Assembly (NCBI RefSeq): GCF_002813445.1
Contig: NZ_PHHD01000001.1
Location: 3,658,001-3,722,000, forward strand
Reading direction: 5' to 3'
Source of the DNA: Pseudomonas tolaasii NCPPB 2192
GTDB taxonomy: Bacteria > Pseudomonadota > Gammaproteobacteria > Pseudomonadales > Pseudomonadaceae
Length of the DNA: 64,000 bases
Shown: positions 27,868 to 37,160 of the stretch, piece after piece
Numbering within the stretch: the stretch's first letter is position 1
How the letters are laid out: each line of letters opens with the position of its first letter
Notes under the pieces: model-generated
Seen by the model: only the letters and a program-made list of their open reading frames with translations
What the model was told of the DNA's origin: nothing
Database searches by the model: none
Translations under genes and position numbers: made by a program

Positions 27868-28809
27868 ATGACTCAACCGATTGTCGTGGCGGCACTGTAT
27901 AAGTTCGTCACCCTCGAAGATTACGTCGCCCTGCGCGAGCCACTGCTGCAGGCGATGGTCGACAACGGCATCAAAGGCACCTTGCTGATCGCCGAAGAAG
28001 GCATCAACGGCACCGTTTCCGGCAGCCGCGAAGGCATTGATGGCCTGATGGCCTGGTTGAAGAACGACCCGCGCATGGTCGACATCGACCACAAGGAATC
28101 CTACTGCGACGAGCAGCCGTTCTACCGCACCAAGGTCAAGCTCAAGAAAGAGATCGTGACCCTGGGCGTCGAAGGCGTGGACCCGAACAAAAAGGTCGGC
28201 ACTTATGTGGACCCGCAAGACTGGAACGCGCTGATCAGCGACCCGGAAGTATTGCTGATCGATACCCGTAACGACTACGAAGTGTCGATCGGCACCTTTG
28301 AAGGCGCGATCGACCCGAAAACTACCAGTTTTCGCGAATTTCCCGACTATATCAAAGCCAACTTCGACCCGGCCAAACACAAGAAAGTCGCCATGTTCTG
28401 CACCGGCGGCATTCGTTGCGAGAAGGCGTCGAGCTACATGCTCAGTGAAGGCTTCGATGAGGTTTACCACCTCAAGGGCGGCATTCTGAAGTACCTCGAA
28501 GAGGTGCCGCAGGAAGAAACCAAGTGGCAGGGCGACTGCTTCGTGTTCGATAACCGCGTAACCGTGCGCCACGACTTGAGCGAAGGCGACTACGATCAAT
28601 GCCATGCCTGCCGCACGCCGGTGAGCGTCGAAGACCGTGCGTCCGAGCACTATGTGGCCGGCATCAGTTGCCCGCATTGCTGGGATAAGCTGCCGGAGAA
28701 GACCCGCCGCAGTGCCATCGACCGGCAGAAGCAGATCGAGCTGGCCAAAGCCCGCAACATGCCGCACCCGATTGGCTTCAACTACAAGCAAACCCCTTCC
28801 GAGGCTTGA
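27868..28809 (+). CDS. trhO: tRNA uridine-34 hydroxylase (rhodanese-like, TrhO/YceA)
   Basis: A 313-residue protein with an N-terminal acylphosphatase-like domain and a central rhodanese domain. The active loop is CTGGIRCEKASS, with Cys178 and Cys184. A Cys-rich C-terminal part (CHACRTPV, CPHCWDKL) may bind metal. TrhO forms 5-hydroxyuridine at tRNA position 34 independently of prephenate-based routes. The ATG has GGAG 13 bases upstream. The DsbA-like gene starts 3 bases after its stop, so they are co-transcribed. Confidence 0.9.
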   Translation: MTQPIVVAALYKFVTLEDYVALREPLLQAMVDNGIKGTLLIAEEGINGTVSGSREGIDGLMAWLKNDPRMVDIDHKESYCDEQPFYRTKVKLKKEIVTLGVEGVDPNKKVGTYVDPQDWNALISDPEVLLIDTRNDYEVSIGTFEGAIDPKTTSFREFPDYIKANFDPAKHKKVAMFCTGGIRCEKASSYMLSEGFDEVYHLKGGILKYLEEVPQEETKWQGDCFVFDNRVTVRHDLSEGDYDQCHACRTPVSVEDRASEHYVAGISCPHCWDKLPEKTRRSAIDRQKQIELAKARNMPHPIGFNYKQTPSEA

Positions 28810-28812
28810 GCC

Positions 28813-29448
28813 ATGTCCGCACGCCTGCTCTATGTAATGGACCCGATGTGTTCCTGGTGCTGGGGCTTTGCCCCGGTGGCCGAGGCGTTGGTGGAGCAGG
28901 CCCAGGCGGCCGGTGTGGAGCTGCACCTGGTGGTGGGCGGCCTGCGCACCGGCAGCGGCGCGGCGCTGGAGCCGACCACCCGGCGCTACATTCTGGAGCA
29001 CTGGCAGGCCGTCACCGATGCCACCGGCCAGCCGTTCAAGCGTGAAGGGGCCTTGCCCGATGGGTTTGTCTACGACACCGAGCCTGCGTGCCGCGCCATC
29101 GTCACCGCACGCAGCCTGGCACCGGATTGCGCGTGGAAGCTGTTGGGGCTGATCCAGCGCGCGTTTTATGTCGAGGGCCGCGATGTCACCCTGGCCAGCG
29201 TGCTGGTGGAGTTGGCCGAACAGGCGGGCATTCCGCGGATCGAGTTCGCCGATGCTTTCGACCGGGCTGAACAACACGCCGCCACCGCCGCGGATTTCAC
29301 CTGGGTGCAGGATCTGGGCATCGCCGGCTTCCCCACGCTGTTGGCCGAGCGCAATGGCCAGTTGGCCTTGCTGACCAACGGCTACCAGCCGCTGTCCGAG
29401 CTGTCGCCGTTGCTGGGCCGATGGCTGGAGCGAGCAGCCTGTGCATGA
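28813..29448 (+). CDS. DsbA-family thioredoxin-fold protein
   Basis: A 211-residue protein with a redox CxxC motif (MDPMCSWCWGFAP, cysteines near residues 14 and 17), like the FrnE/2-hydroxychromene isomerase-type DsbA relatives. There is no signal peptide, so it is probably cytoplasmic and not a classical periplasmic oxidase. It is translationally linked to trhO upstream (3-base gap) and to the ABC transporter downstream (8-base overlap). The substrate is unknown. Confidence 0.85.
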   Translation: MSARLLYVMDPMCSWCWGFAPVAEALVEQAQAAGVELHLVVGGLRTGSGAALEPTTRRYILEHWQAVTDATGQPFKREGALPDGFVYDTEPACRAIVTARSLAPDCAWKLLGLIQRAFYVEGRDVTLASVLVELAEQAGIPRIEFADAFDRAEQHAATAADFTWVQDLGIAGFPTLLAERNGQLALLTNGYQPLSELSPLLGRWLERAACA

Positions 29449-31261
29449 TCAGCCCGACCTCAATGACCCGCCCAAACGCACCGACCGCCTGACCTGGTCG
29501 GAAATTCGCCGCCTGGCCTTGCGCCACAAGAAATCCCTGTGGATCGCCAATGGCGTTGCCGTGCTGGCAACGCTGTGCAGCGTGCCCATCCCCCTGCTGT
29601 TGCCGTTGCTGGTGGACGAAGTGCTGCTCGGCCACGGCGATGCCGCGCTCAAAGTCATGAACCACGCGTTGCCGCTGGGGTGGCAGAAGGCCGCCGGTTA
29701 CATCGGCCTGATGCTGCTGGTGACGCTGTGCCTGCGCTGTGGCGCATTGGTGTTCAACGTGGTGCAGGCGCGGCTGTTTGCGCGGTTGGCCAAGGACATC
29801 GTGTACCGCATTCGCGTGCGCCTGATCGAACGACTCAAGCGCATTTCCCTGGGCGAATACGAAAGCCTGGGCAGTGGCACGGTCACTACGCACCTGGTCA
29901 CGGACCTGGATACGCTGGACAAGTTTGTCGGTGAAACCCTCAGCCGTTTCCTGGTGGCCATGCTGACGCTGGTGGGCACCTCGGCCATTCTGGTGTGGAT
30001 GCACTGGCAGCTCGCATTGTTGATTCTGCTGTTCAACCCGCTGGTGATTTACGCCACCGTGCAGTTGGGCAAGCGCGTCAAACATCTGAAAAAACTGGAG
30101 AACGACAGCACCTCACGCTTCACCCAGGCGTTGACCGAGACGCTGGACGCGATCCAGGAGGTGCGCGCGGGCAACCGCCAGGGGTTTTTCCTCGGCCGCC
30201 TCGGCCAGCGCGCCCAGGAAGTGCGCGACTTTGCCGTCAACTCCCAGTGGAAAAGTGACGCCTCCAGCCGCGCCAGCGGCTTGCTGTTCCAGTTCGGTAT
30301 CGACATTTTTCGCGCGGCGGCGATGCTCACTGTGCTGTTTTCCGACCTGTCCATCGGCCAGATGCTCGCGGTGTTCAGCTACCTGTGGTTCATGATCGGC
30401 CCGGTGGAACAACTGCTGAACCTGCAATATGCCTACTACGCGGCAGGCGGCGCGGTGACGCGTATCAACGAACTGCTGGCGCGTGCCGATGAGCCGCAAT
30501 ATGCCGGGGGCGAAGACCCTTTCTCCGGGCGTGAAACCGTGGGCATCGAGGTGCGTGGCCTCAACTTCGGCTACGGCGAAGACCTGGTGCTCAATGGATT
30601 GAACCTGGCCATCGCGCCGGGTGAAAAGGTGGCCATTGTCGGCGCCAGCGGCGGCGGCAAAAGTACCCTGGTGCAATTGTTGTTGGGCCTCTACACACCG
30701 CAGGCGGGCAGTATTCGCTTCGGTGGGGCGACCCAGCAGGACATCGGCCTGGAGACCATCCGCGAAAACGTCGCGGTGGTGCTGCAACACCCGGCGCTGT
30801 TCAACGACACCGTGCGCGCCAACCTGACCATGGGCCGCGAACGCACGGACCAGGCCTGCTGGCAAGCATTGGAGATCGCCCAGCTGGACACGACCGTCAA
30901 GGCATTGCCGCTGGGCCTGGACAGCGTGGTGGGGCGCTCTGGCGTACGCTTTTCCGGAGGTCAGCGCCAGCGTCTGGCGATCGCCCGGATGGTGCTGGCC
31001 GAACCCAAAGTGGTGATTCTGGACGAGGCGACCTCGGCACTGGACGCCGCCACCGAATACAACCTGCATTTGGCGCTGGCGCGGTTTCTCAGTGGTCGTA
31101 CTACACTGATCATCGCCCACCGTCTGTCGGCGGTGAAACAGGCGGATCGAGTATTGGTGTTTGACGGTGGTCATATTGCCGAGGATGGCGATCACCAGCA
31201 GTTGATTGCCGACGGAGGCTTGTACGCCAAGTTGTACGGGCACTTGCAACAAGTTCGTTGA
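29441..31261 (+). CDS. ABC exporter, fused permease and ATPase
   Basis: A 606-residue MsbA-type half-transporter. About six membrane helices (residues 35-320) precede a nucleotide-binding domain with Walker A GASGGGKST (about 401-409), signature FSGGQRQRL (near 505) and Walker B VVILDEATSALD (near 526). It should work as a homodimer exporting a lipid, peptide or drug. The GTG start overlaps the DsbA-like gene by 8 bases. Its place after trhO and a thioredoxin-fold gene gives no substrate clue. Confidence 0.88.
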   Translation: MHDQPDLNDPPKRTDRLTWSEIRRLALRHKKSLWIANGVAVLATLCSVPIPLLLPLLVDEVLLGHGDAALKVMNHALPLGWQKAAGYIGLMLLVTLCLRCGALVFNVVQARLFARLAKDIVYRIRVRLIERLKRISLGEYESLGSGTVTTHLVTDLDTLDKFVGETLSRFLVAMLTLVGTSAILVWMHWQLALLILLFNPLVIYATVQLGKRVKHLKKLENDSTSRFTQALTETLDAIQEVRAGNRQGFFLGRLGQRAQEVRDFAVNSQWKSDASSRASGLLFQFGIDIFRAAAMLTVLFSDLSIGQMLAVFSYLWFMIGPVEQLLNLQYAYYAAGGAVTRINELLARADEPQYAGGEDPFSGRETVGIEVRGLNFGYGEDLVLNGLNLAIAPGEKVAIVGASGGGKSTLVQLLLGLYTPQAGSIRFGGATQQDIGLETIRENVAVVLQHPALFNDTVRANLTMGRERTDQACWQALEIAQLDTTVKALPLGLDSVVGRSGVRFSGGQRQRLAIARMVLAEPKVVILDEATSALDAATEYNLHLALARFLSGRTTLIIAHRLSAVKQADRVLVFDGGHIAEDGDHQQLIADGGLYAKLYGHLQQVR

Positions 31262-31332
31262 TTTAGCCTAGGCTGAGCTATCGGAAGCGGATTTTCGCGT
31301 GCGTATCCTGCAGTGCATGTGCAAGGGACTTC

Positions 31333-33795
31333 ATGAAGCAAAAGCGGACTCTCGGAACGCCACGGCTGTTGGGCATCGTCTGGCCCTTTATCGCCGTTGT
31401 GCTGTTCCAGGCATTGTTGGGCTGTGTCAGTCTCTACGTGCTTTCAGCGGTGCGCGGCTACGTGGCAGGCGAAAGCTTGTGGTCCAAGGGTCAGAAAGAC
31501 GCCATCTATTACCTGACGCTTTACGCCGATAACCGCGACGAAGGCACTTACCTCAAATACCAGCAGGCGATTGCCGTGCCCCAGGGCGGGCATGAGCTGC
31601 GCATTGCGCTGGACCACTCCACCCCCGACCTTGCCGCCGCGCGCCAGGGTATTCTCAAGGGCGGCAACCACCCCGATGACGTGTCCAGCCTGATCTGGCT
31701 GTACCTGAACTTTCGCCATTTCAGCTACCTGGAAAAAGCCATTGAGCTGTGGACCGTCGGCGACGGTTACCTGGTGCAACTGGACGAATTGGCCCAGGAG
31801 ATGCACCGCGTCGTCAGCAGTGATCAGGTCAGCGGCAATCAAGTGCGCCAATGGAAGGCTCGGATTATCGCGATCAATGACGGTGTGACCCCGGCGGCCA
31901 AGGCATTCAGCGATGCCTTGGGCGAAGGCTCGCGGGTGATTTTGCGCCTGTTGCTGATCACCAACCTGGCCACTGCACTGGGCTTGATCGTCCTCGCGTT
32001 GCTGCGTACCCACAAACTCCTGGCCCAGCGCCACGCGTTCGCCAATGCCCTGCAGGCAGAGAAGGAGCGGGCGCAGATCACGCTGGAGTCCATCGGCGAC
32101 GGCGTGATCACCACGGATGTCGACGGTGCCATTGCCTACATGAACCCGGCTGCCGAAGCGTTGACTCACTGGAAATCCGCCCAGGCCCAAGGCTTGCCGC
32201 TGGCGGCGCTGTTCAAGTTGCTCGACGAAAACGCCGAGCCTGACGGTTTCACGCTCATCGAACACATCATCAAGGGCCAGCTCAGCGGTGGCAGCGAACA
32301 TTCCAAGCTGATCCAGCGCCTGGATGGCAGCACGGTGTCGGTCACACTGGTGGGTGCGCCGATCCGCAGCGCCGGCAAGGTAAGCGGCGCCGTGCTGGTG
32401 TTGCACGACATGACGCAGGAACGTCAATACATCGCCAACCTGTCGTGGCAGGCCACCCATGACGCCTTGACCGGCCTGGCCAACCGCCGTGAGTTCGAGT
32501 TCCGTCTGGAGCAGGTGTTGCATCAGGCCGGGCGCCATCAGAACGGGCGCCACGCCTTGATGTTTCTCGATCTGGACCAGTTCAAGCTGGTCAACGATAC
32601 CTGTGGCCATGCGGCGGGCGACGAATTGTTGCGGCACATTTGCGCGCTGTTGCAATCGGACCTGCGTGAAGGCGACACCCTGGCGCGTCTGGGCGGGGAC
32701 GAGTTTGGCATCCTGCTGGAAAACTGCCCGGCGCCGGTGGCGGAGAAAATCGCAGAGAGCCTGCGCCATACCGTACAAAGCCTGCATTTTGTGTGGAAGG
32801 GCCGGCCGTTCATGACCACCGTGAGCATTGGGCTGGTGCACATTTCGAACACGCCCACCACGCTGGAAACGTCACTGCGCGCCGCCGATATGGCGTGCTA
32901 CATGGCCAAGGAGAAGGGCCGCAACCGCGTGCAGGTCTACCACGCCGATGACTCGGAACTGTCGGTGCGATTTGGTGAGATGGCCTGGGTGCAACGGTTG
33001 CACATGGCGCTGGAAGAAAACCGCTTCTGCCTGTACGCCCAGGAGATCTCTCCCTTGGGGCTGACCGACGGCGGTACTGGCCACATCGAAATCCTCCTGC
33101 GTCTGCACGATGAAGCCGGCAGGATCATTCTTCCCGACAGCTTCATTCCCGCCGCCGAACGTTATGGATTGATGACGTCGCTGGACCGTTGGGTGGTGGA
33201 AAATGTATTTAAAATTATTGCGGACTGCCTGCGCGAACGACCAGGCCGTCCTATGGCCATATGTGCGATTAATCTGTCAGGTATAACTATTGGCGATGAA
33301 GACTTTCTCGGTTTTTTACGTGAGAAATTCGCCGCTTATAACATTCCACCCACAATGATCTGTTTTGAAATAACAGAAACCAGTGCAATCGCCAATTTAG
33401 GCAGCGCCATTCGTTTTATTAATGAACTCAAAGCCTTAGGTTGTCATTTCTCGCTGGATGACTTTTGTGCCGGAATGTCCTCATTCGCCTATCTCAAACA
33501 TTTACCTGTAGACTTCCTGAAGATCGATGGAAGTTTCGTAAAGGATATGCTGGACGACCCGATTAACCGCGCAATGGTCGAAGTGATCAATCACATCGGC
33601 CATGTCATGGGTAAGCGCACAATTGCCGAGTTTGTTGAAACACCGCACATCGAACAGGCTTTACTTGAGATAGGTGTGGATTACGCTCAGGGTTACCTGA
33701 TCGAACGCCCGCAATTGTTTACCTTTGATAGCTTGCAGTGTCGACCTGTGCGGCCGCAGCCTCTGTTATTCAAGGCGCCCGGCACATTCCGCTGA
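31333..33795 (+). CDS. Membrane c-di-GMP enzyme: sensor-PAS-GGDEF-EAL
   Basis: An 820-residue protein. A helix at 15-38, a periplasmic sensory region and a second helix near 205-225 precede a PAS domain (about 240-360), a GGDEF domain with intact GGDEF at 454-458, and an EAL domain. In the EAL domain the signature reads EIL (E586-I-L-L-R). Other catalytic parts look intact: INLSG, CFEITETSA, DDFCAG, a MGKRTIAEFVE stretch and YAQGYLI. It could both make and break c-di-GMP. The last third of the gene (about 33200-33720) is noticeably richer in A and T than its surroundings. Confidence 0.88.
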   Translation: MKQKRTLGTPRLLGIVWPFIAVVLFQALLGCVSLYVLSAVRGYVAGESLWSKGQKDAIYYLTLYADNRDEGTYLKYQQAIAVPQGGHELRIALDHSTPDLAAARQGILKGGNHPDDVSSLIWLYLNFRHFSYLEKAIELWTVGDGYLVQLDELAQEMHRVVSSDQVSGNQVRQWKARIIAINDGVTPAAKAFSDALGEGSRVILRLLLITNLATALGLIVLALLRTHKLLAQRHAFANALQAEKERAQITLESIGDGVITTDVDGAIAYMNPAAEALTHWKSAQAQGLPLAALFKLLDENAEPDGFTLIEHIIKGQLSGGSEHSKLIQRLDGSTVSVTLVGAPIRSAGKVSGAVLVLHDMTQERQYIANLSWQATHDALTGLANRREFEFRLEQVLHQAGRHQNGRHALMFLDLDQFKLVNDTCGHAAGDELLRHICALLQSDLREGDTLARLGGDEFGILLENCPAPVAEKIAESLRHTVQSLHFVWKGRPFMTTVSIGLVHISNTPTTLETSLRAADMACYMAKEKGRNRVQVYHADDSELSVRFGEMAWVQRLHMALEENRFCLYAQEISPLGLTDGGTGHIEILLRLHDEAGRIILPDSFIPAAERYGLMTSLDRWVVENVFKIIADCLRERPGRPMAICAINLSGITIGDEDFLGFLREKFAAYNIPPTMICFEITETSAIANLGSAIRFINELKALGCHFSLDDFCAGMSSFAYLKHLPVDFLKIDGSFVKDMLDDPINRAMVEVINHIGHVMGKRTIAEFVETPHIEQALLEIGVDYAQGYLIERPQLFTFDSLQCRPVRPQPLLFKAPGTFR

Positions 33796-33839
33796 AACAT
33801 TTGCTGGTCTGTACATCACACTAAAAAAGGAGCCCTACA

Positions 33840-34646
33840 GTGATCGACACCTTCAACAGAACCGGCCCGCTTATGGAAGCCTCCAGTTACCCCGCCTGGG
33901 CGCAAAAGCTCATCCAGGACTGTAGCGAGAGCAAGCGCCGAGTTGTCGAGCACGAACTGTATCAGCGCATGCGCGACAACACGCTCAGCGCCAAGACTCT
34001 GCGCCACTACCTGATCGGTGGCTGGCCTGTGGTCGAACAGTTTGCCTTGTACATGGCACAAAACCTCACCAAAACCAAGTTTGCCCGCCATCCTGGGGAG
34101 GATATGGCGCGGCGCTGGCTGATGCGCAATATTCGCGTGGAACTGAACCACGCCGATTATTGGGTCAATTGGGCCCGCGCACACGGCGTGAGCCTGGAAG
34201 AACTGCAAGCGCAGAACGTAGCGCCGGAATTGCACGCACTGAGCCATTGGTGCTGGCACACCAGTTCGGCCGATTCGTTGATTGTCGCGATTGCCGCCAC
34301 CAACTATGCGATCGAGGGGGCGACTGGGGAGTGGTCCGCCGTGGTCTGCTCTACCGGCGTCTACGCGGCCGCCTTCCCGGAGGAAGACCGCAAGCGCGCG
34401 ATGAAGTGGCTGAAGATGCACGCGCAGTACGACGATGCGCACCCGTGGGAAGCCCTGGAAATCATCTGCACCCTGGCCGGCATGAACCCGACCAAGGCCC
34501 TGCAAGTGGAGCTGCGTCAGGCCGTGTGCAAGAGTTACGACTACATGTATCTGTTTCTGGAAAGCTGCATGCGGTTGGAGAAGGAAAAGGAAAAGGCGCC
34601 CGTAGCCGTGCGTGAGCGACCGGCTCGCGTCGCCAGCGAAGCCTAA
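33840..34646 (+). CDS. TenA/PqqC-like (heme-oxygenase fold) protein
   Basis: A 268-residue all-helical protein like the TenA_C/PqqC iron-containing oxidase-like family. Conserved acidic and His positions appear in VELNHADYWVNW, SHWCWHTSSAD, NYAIEGATGEW and HAQYDDAHPWEALEI. The function is unclear; relatives include thiaminase II and diiron oxidases. A GTG start is used because AGGAG lies 8 bases upstream. It is 44 bases after the GGDEF-EAL gene, so probably in one operon, and is convergent with another diguanylate cyclase gene. Confidence 0.75.
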   Translation: MIDTFNRTGPLMEASSYPAWAQKLIQDCSESKRRVVEHELYQRMRDNTLSAKTLRHYLIGGWPVVEQFALYMAQNLTKTKFARHPGEDMARRWLMRNIRVELNHADYWVNWARAHGVSLEELQAQNVAPELHALSHWCWHTSSADSLIVAIAATNYAIEGATGEWSAVVCSTGVYAAAFPEEDRKRAMKWLKMHAQYDDAHPWEALEIICTLAGMNPTKALQVELRQAVCKSYDYMYLFLESCMRLEKEKEKAPVAVRERPARVASEA

Positions 34647-34657
34647 ACGGCAGATAA

Positions 34658-34691
34658 CCTGTGGCGAGGGAGCAAGCTCCCCCGCCACAGG
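34658..34691. repeat. Single REP-like palindrome between convergent genes
   Basis: CCTGTGGCG-A-GGGAGC, a 2-base loop, and the complementary arm GCTCCC-CGCCACAGG form a compact hairpin. There is no T-run, but its place between the TenA-like stop (34646) and the GGDEF gene stop (34694) suggests it stabilises or ends both transcripts. Confidence 0.7.
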
Positions 34692-34693
34692 CT

Positions 34694-35620
34694 TTACCCC
34701 GCCATGGCCAGGCGGTTGCGGCCTTCACGCTTGGCCACATACAAAGCATTGTCGGCGCGGCGCAGCAGGCTTTCGGCAGACTCTGCAGCCAGCAAAGTCG
34801 AACAACCCAGGCTCACCGTCAATTCGATCCGCGTACCGTCCGCCCAATATTCCCGAGCTTGTGCCGCCCGGCGCAGACGTTCGCCGACCATGCCCGCCGC
34901 GTCCCGGCCGGTGTTGGACAGCAGGATCAGAAACTCTTCCCCGCCAAACCGAAACACCATATCGACGTTGCGCAGCTGGCTTTTGATTGACGCGGCCACC
35001 GCACGCAGCACGTTGTCGCCGGCGGCATGGCCGTGGGTGTCGTTGATTCTCTTGAAGTGATCGATGTCCAGCATCAGCAACGACAGCGGGTGCAGGTGCC
35101 GACGCGCCATGTCTATTTCCCGTTGCAGGGTCTGGTCCATGGCGATGCGGTTGCCGGTTTCGGTCAAGGGGTCGCGCAGGGCGCTGCGGGTAGCCGCGCG
35201 GTAGAGCAGAGCGTTGCGCATCGGGTAGAGCAACGTTGCCAGCAGAGACTCAAGCTGGTTCAGTTCATCTTCGATCAAACGCTGGTTGCGGCGAAATATC
35301 AATTCACCCAAATGCTCACCTTCATGGCTCAAGGTGTAGCTCACCGAGTGGTGGCCGCGATGGCCGAACTCCAGGCGCAGGTCGCTGGCCTGGTGGCGAT
35401 AGTGCAGCGCATCCAAAGGCACCAGGCGCTGGATCTCGCGAAAGAACAAACCGAGGATGCGTTCCGGCTCCAGGCTGGTCTGCAATTGCTGGCTCAGCTG
35501 CTGGCGCAGTTGCGCGAAGGTGACGGGGCGGTGGGGGCGCAGAGCTGGTTGACCAAACCCCAGGCGTTGCAATTTGGCACTGTCGAAGTCAATTGCGTTG
35601 GTCTGGGTCGGTGTTTTCAT
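34694..35620 (-). CDS. Diguanylate cyclase (GAF-like + GGDEF)
   Basis: A 308-residue cytoplasmic protein. The N-terminal 130 residues look GAF-like (LFFREIQRLVPLDALHYRH). The GGDEF domain has the active form GGEEF (VFRFGGEEFLILL) at about residue 232, plus DPLTETGNRIAMDQ and DIDHFKRINDTHGHAAGD. It should make c-di-GMP from GTP. No RxxD inhibitory site is seen before the motif (residues read as RNVD-MVFRF). The ATG at 35620 (MKTPTQTN) is preferred over a TTG seven codons upstream. Confidence 0.85.
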   Translation of the reverse strand: MKTPTQTNAIDFDSAKLQRLGFGQPALRPHRPVTFAQLRQQLSQQLQTSLEPERILGLFFREIQRLVPLDALHYRHQASDLRLEFGHRGHHSVSYTLSHEGEHLGELIFRRNQRLIEDELNQLESLLATLLYPMRNALLYRAATRSALRDPLTETGNRIAMDQTLQREIDMARRHLHPLSLLMLDIDHFKRINDTHGHAAGDNVLRAVAASIKSQLRNVDMVFRFGGEEFLILLSNTGRDAAGMVGERLRRAAQAREYWADGTRIELTVSLGCSTLLAAESAESLLRRADNALYVAKREGRNRLAMAG

Positions 35621-35922
35621 AAGCTGACGGCCTCTAAGCACTTAACTGTCTTACAGGCTCGATGAGAGTGGCGAGTGCCAAGCGTCTTACTGTTCCTTCA
35701 GTTCCGTAAAACATTGGAAACAGTTTAAACCGCTTTGCCGTGGCTTTATAACCCCTGGGCCCTGCCACACGTCTTGTCATCGCTTAACCTGCTTGTAGAA
35801 AGTTAGAGCGAGATTCATGCCACTTCGAATAACTCGATAAAATTCTTTATAAATCAATCGGCTGATCTGAAAGTTAGCCTCAGCCGATAGTGAGGCGTGC
35901 CAGTTATTTGGCAAGTTTGCGG
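35621..35922. other. 302-base gap between two leftward genes, with an inverted repeat
   Basis: Contains the promoter of the GGDEF gene and the tail of lldD. An inverted repeat, ATCGGCTGA (35857-35865) and TCAGCCGAT (35880-35888) with a 14-base loop, lies 34 bases downstream of the lldD stop and may be a weak terminator for the leftward lldD transcript. An AT-rich patch (35820-35855) follows it. No gene seen. Confidence 0.45.
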
Positions 35923-37059
35923 TCAACTTTGTACCAGCGTATTGCGATCTATCTGGTCGATTGATGTCACACCGGTCAAGGTCATGGCGACGCGCATTTC
36001 CCTGGCGAAAATATCCAGCAGGTTTTCCACGCCGCGCTGGCCATCGGCGGCCAGTGCATAGGCCGTGGCGCGGCCCAACAGGCAAGCCTTGGCGCCGAGG
36101 GCGAGCATGCGCACCACGTCCAGGCCCGAACGAATGCCCGAGTCCACCAGCACGGTCAGGTCATCGCCCACCCGCTCGGCGATCGGCGGCAGGGCTTTGG
36201 CGGTGGACAGCACACCGTCCAATTGCCGGCCGCCGTGGTTGGAAACCACGATGCCATCGGCGCCGAAACTCACGGCATCCTTGGCGTCCTGTGGGTCGAG
36301 GATGCCTTTGATGATCATCGGGCCTTTCCAGAAGTCGCGGATCCATTCCAGGTCTTTCCAGCTGATGGACGGGTCGAAGTTGTTGGCCAGCCAGCCGACG
36401 TAATCTTCAAGGGTGGTGGCTTTGCCGAGGTATTTGGAAATGTTGCCCAGGTCGTGCGGGCGGCCCATCACGCCGACGTCGAAAGCCCATTGCGGTTTGG
36501 TCACTGCTTGCAACAGGCGCCGCGAGGCGGCAAATGGCCCGGACATGCCCGAGTGCGCATCCCGGTAGCGCGCGCCCGGCGTCGGCATATCGACGGTGAA
36601 CACCAGCGTGGTCACCCCGGCCGCCTGCGCACGCTCCAGCGCATTGCGCATGAAGCCGCGGTCCTTGAGCACGTACAGCTGGAACCAGATCGACTGCGGG
36701 CTTTGCGACGCCACCTTTTCAATCGAACACACCGACACCGTCGACAGGCAAAACGGTATGCCCTGATTGGCTGCCGCCTTGGCTGCCTGCACCTCGCCGC
36801 GCCGTGCATACATGCCGGTCAGGCCGACGGGGCTGAGGATGACCGGCATCGCCTGTTCCTGGCCGAACAGTGTGGTCTTCAGGCTCAGGTTGTCGACATT
36901 GCGCAAGATGCGCTGGCGCAGGCTGATGTCGGCCAGGTCCGAACTGTTCGCGCGCAGGGTGTGTTCGGCGTAAGCGCCGCCATCAATGTAGTCAAACAGA
37001 AAGCGCGGCAGTTTGCGCCTGGCGGCTTCGCGGTAATCGGACGCAGACGAGATGATCAT
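35923..37059 (-). CDS. lldD: FMN-dependent L-lactate dehydrogenase
   Basis: A 378-residue member of the alpha-hydroxyacid oxidase family that oxidises L-lactate to pyruvate and passes electrons to the respiratory chain. It has the N-terminal RKLPRFLFDYIDGGA segment, the active-site SNHGGRQLDG (His base and Arg) near residue 275, and GIRSGLDVVRMLALGA for FMN binding. The ATG at 37059 is chosen because family similarity starts at MIISSASDYREAA and GGAG lies about 10 bases upstream. No permease gene is adjacent. It is divergent from a LysR gene that likely controls it. Confidence 0.88.
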   Translation of the reverse strand: MIISSASDYREAARRKLPRFLFDYIDGGAYAEHTLRANSSDLADISLRQRILRNVDNLSLKTTLFGQEQAMPVILSPVGLTGMYARRGEVQAAKAAANQGIPFCLSTVSVCSIEKVASQSPQSIWFQLYVLKDRGFMRNALERAQAAGVTTLVFTVDMPTPGARYRDAHSGMSGPFAASRRLLQAVTKPQWAFDVGVMGRPHDLGNISKYLGKATTLEDYVGWLANNFDPSISWKDLEWIRDFWKGPMIIKGILDPQDAKDAVSFGADGIVVSNHGGRQLDGVLSTAKALPPIAERVGDDLTVLVDSGIRSGLDVVRMLALGAKACLLGRATAYALAADGQRGVENLLDIFAREMRVAMTLTGVTSIDQIDRNTLVQS

Positions 37060-37112
37060 GAACGGTGTCTCCACGGGGCAAGGTGGGTTCACGATAAGCA
37101 AACATCTGTCAT

Positions 37113-37131
37113 GATAAAAACAACTTTTATC
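37113..37131. promoter_or_regulatory. Candidate LysR operator between lldD and its regulator
   Basis: A perfect palindrome GATAAAA-N5-TTTTATC, the symmetrical A/T-rich form expected for a LysR-type binding site, in the 101-base gap between the divergent lldD (starts 37059) and lysR (starts 37161) genes. Confidence 0.5.
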
Positions 37132-37160
37132 GCTGGCATGAAGTCGCAAAAGGAATACCG

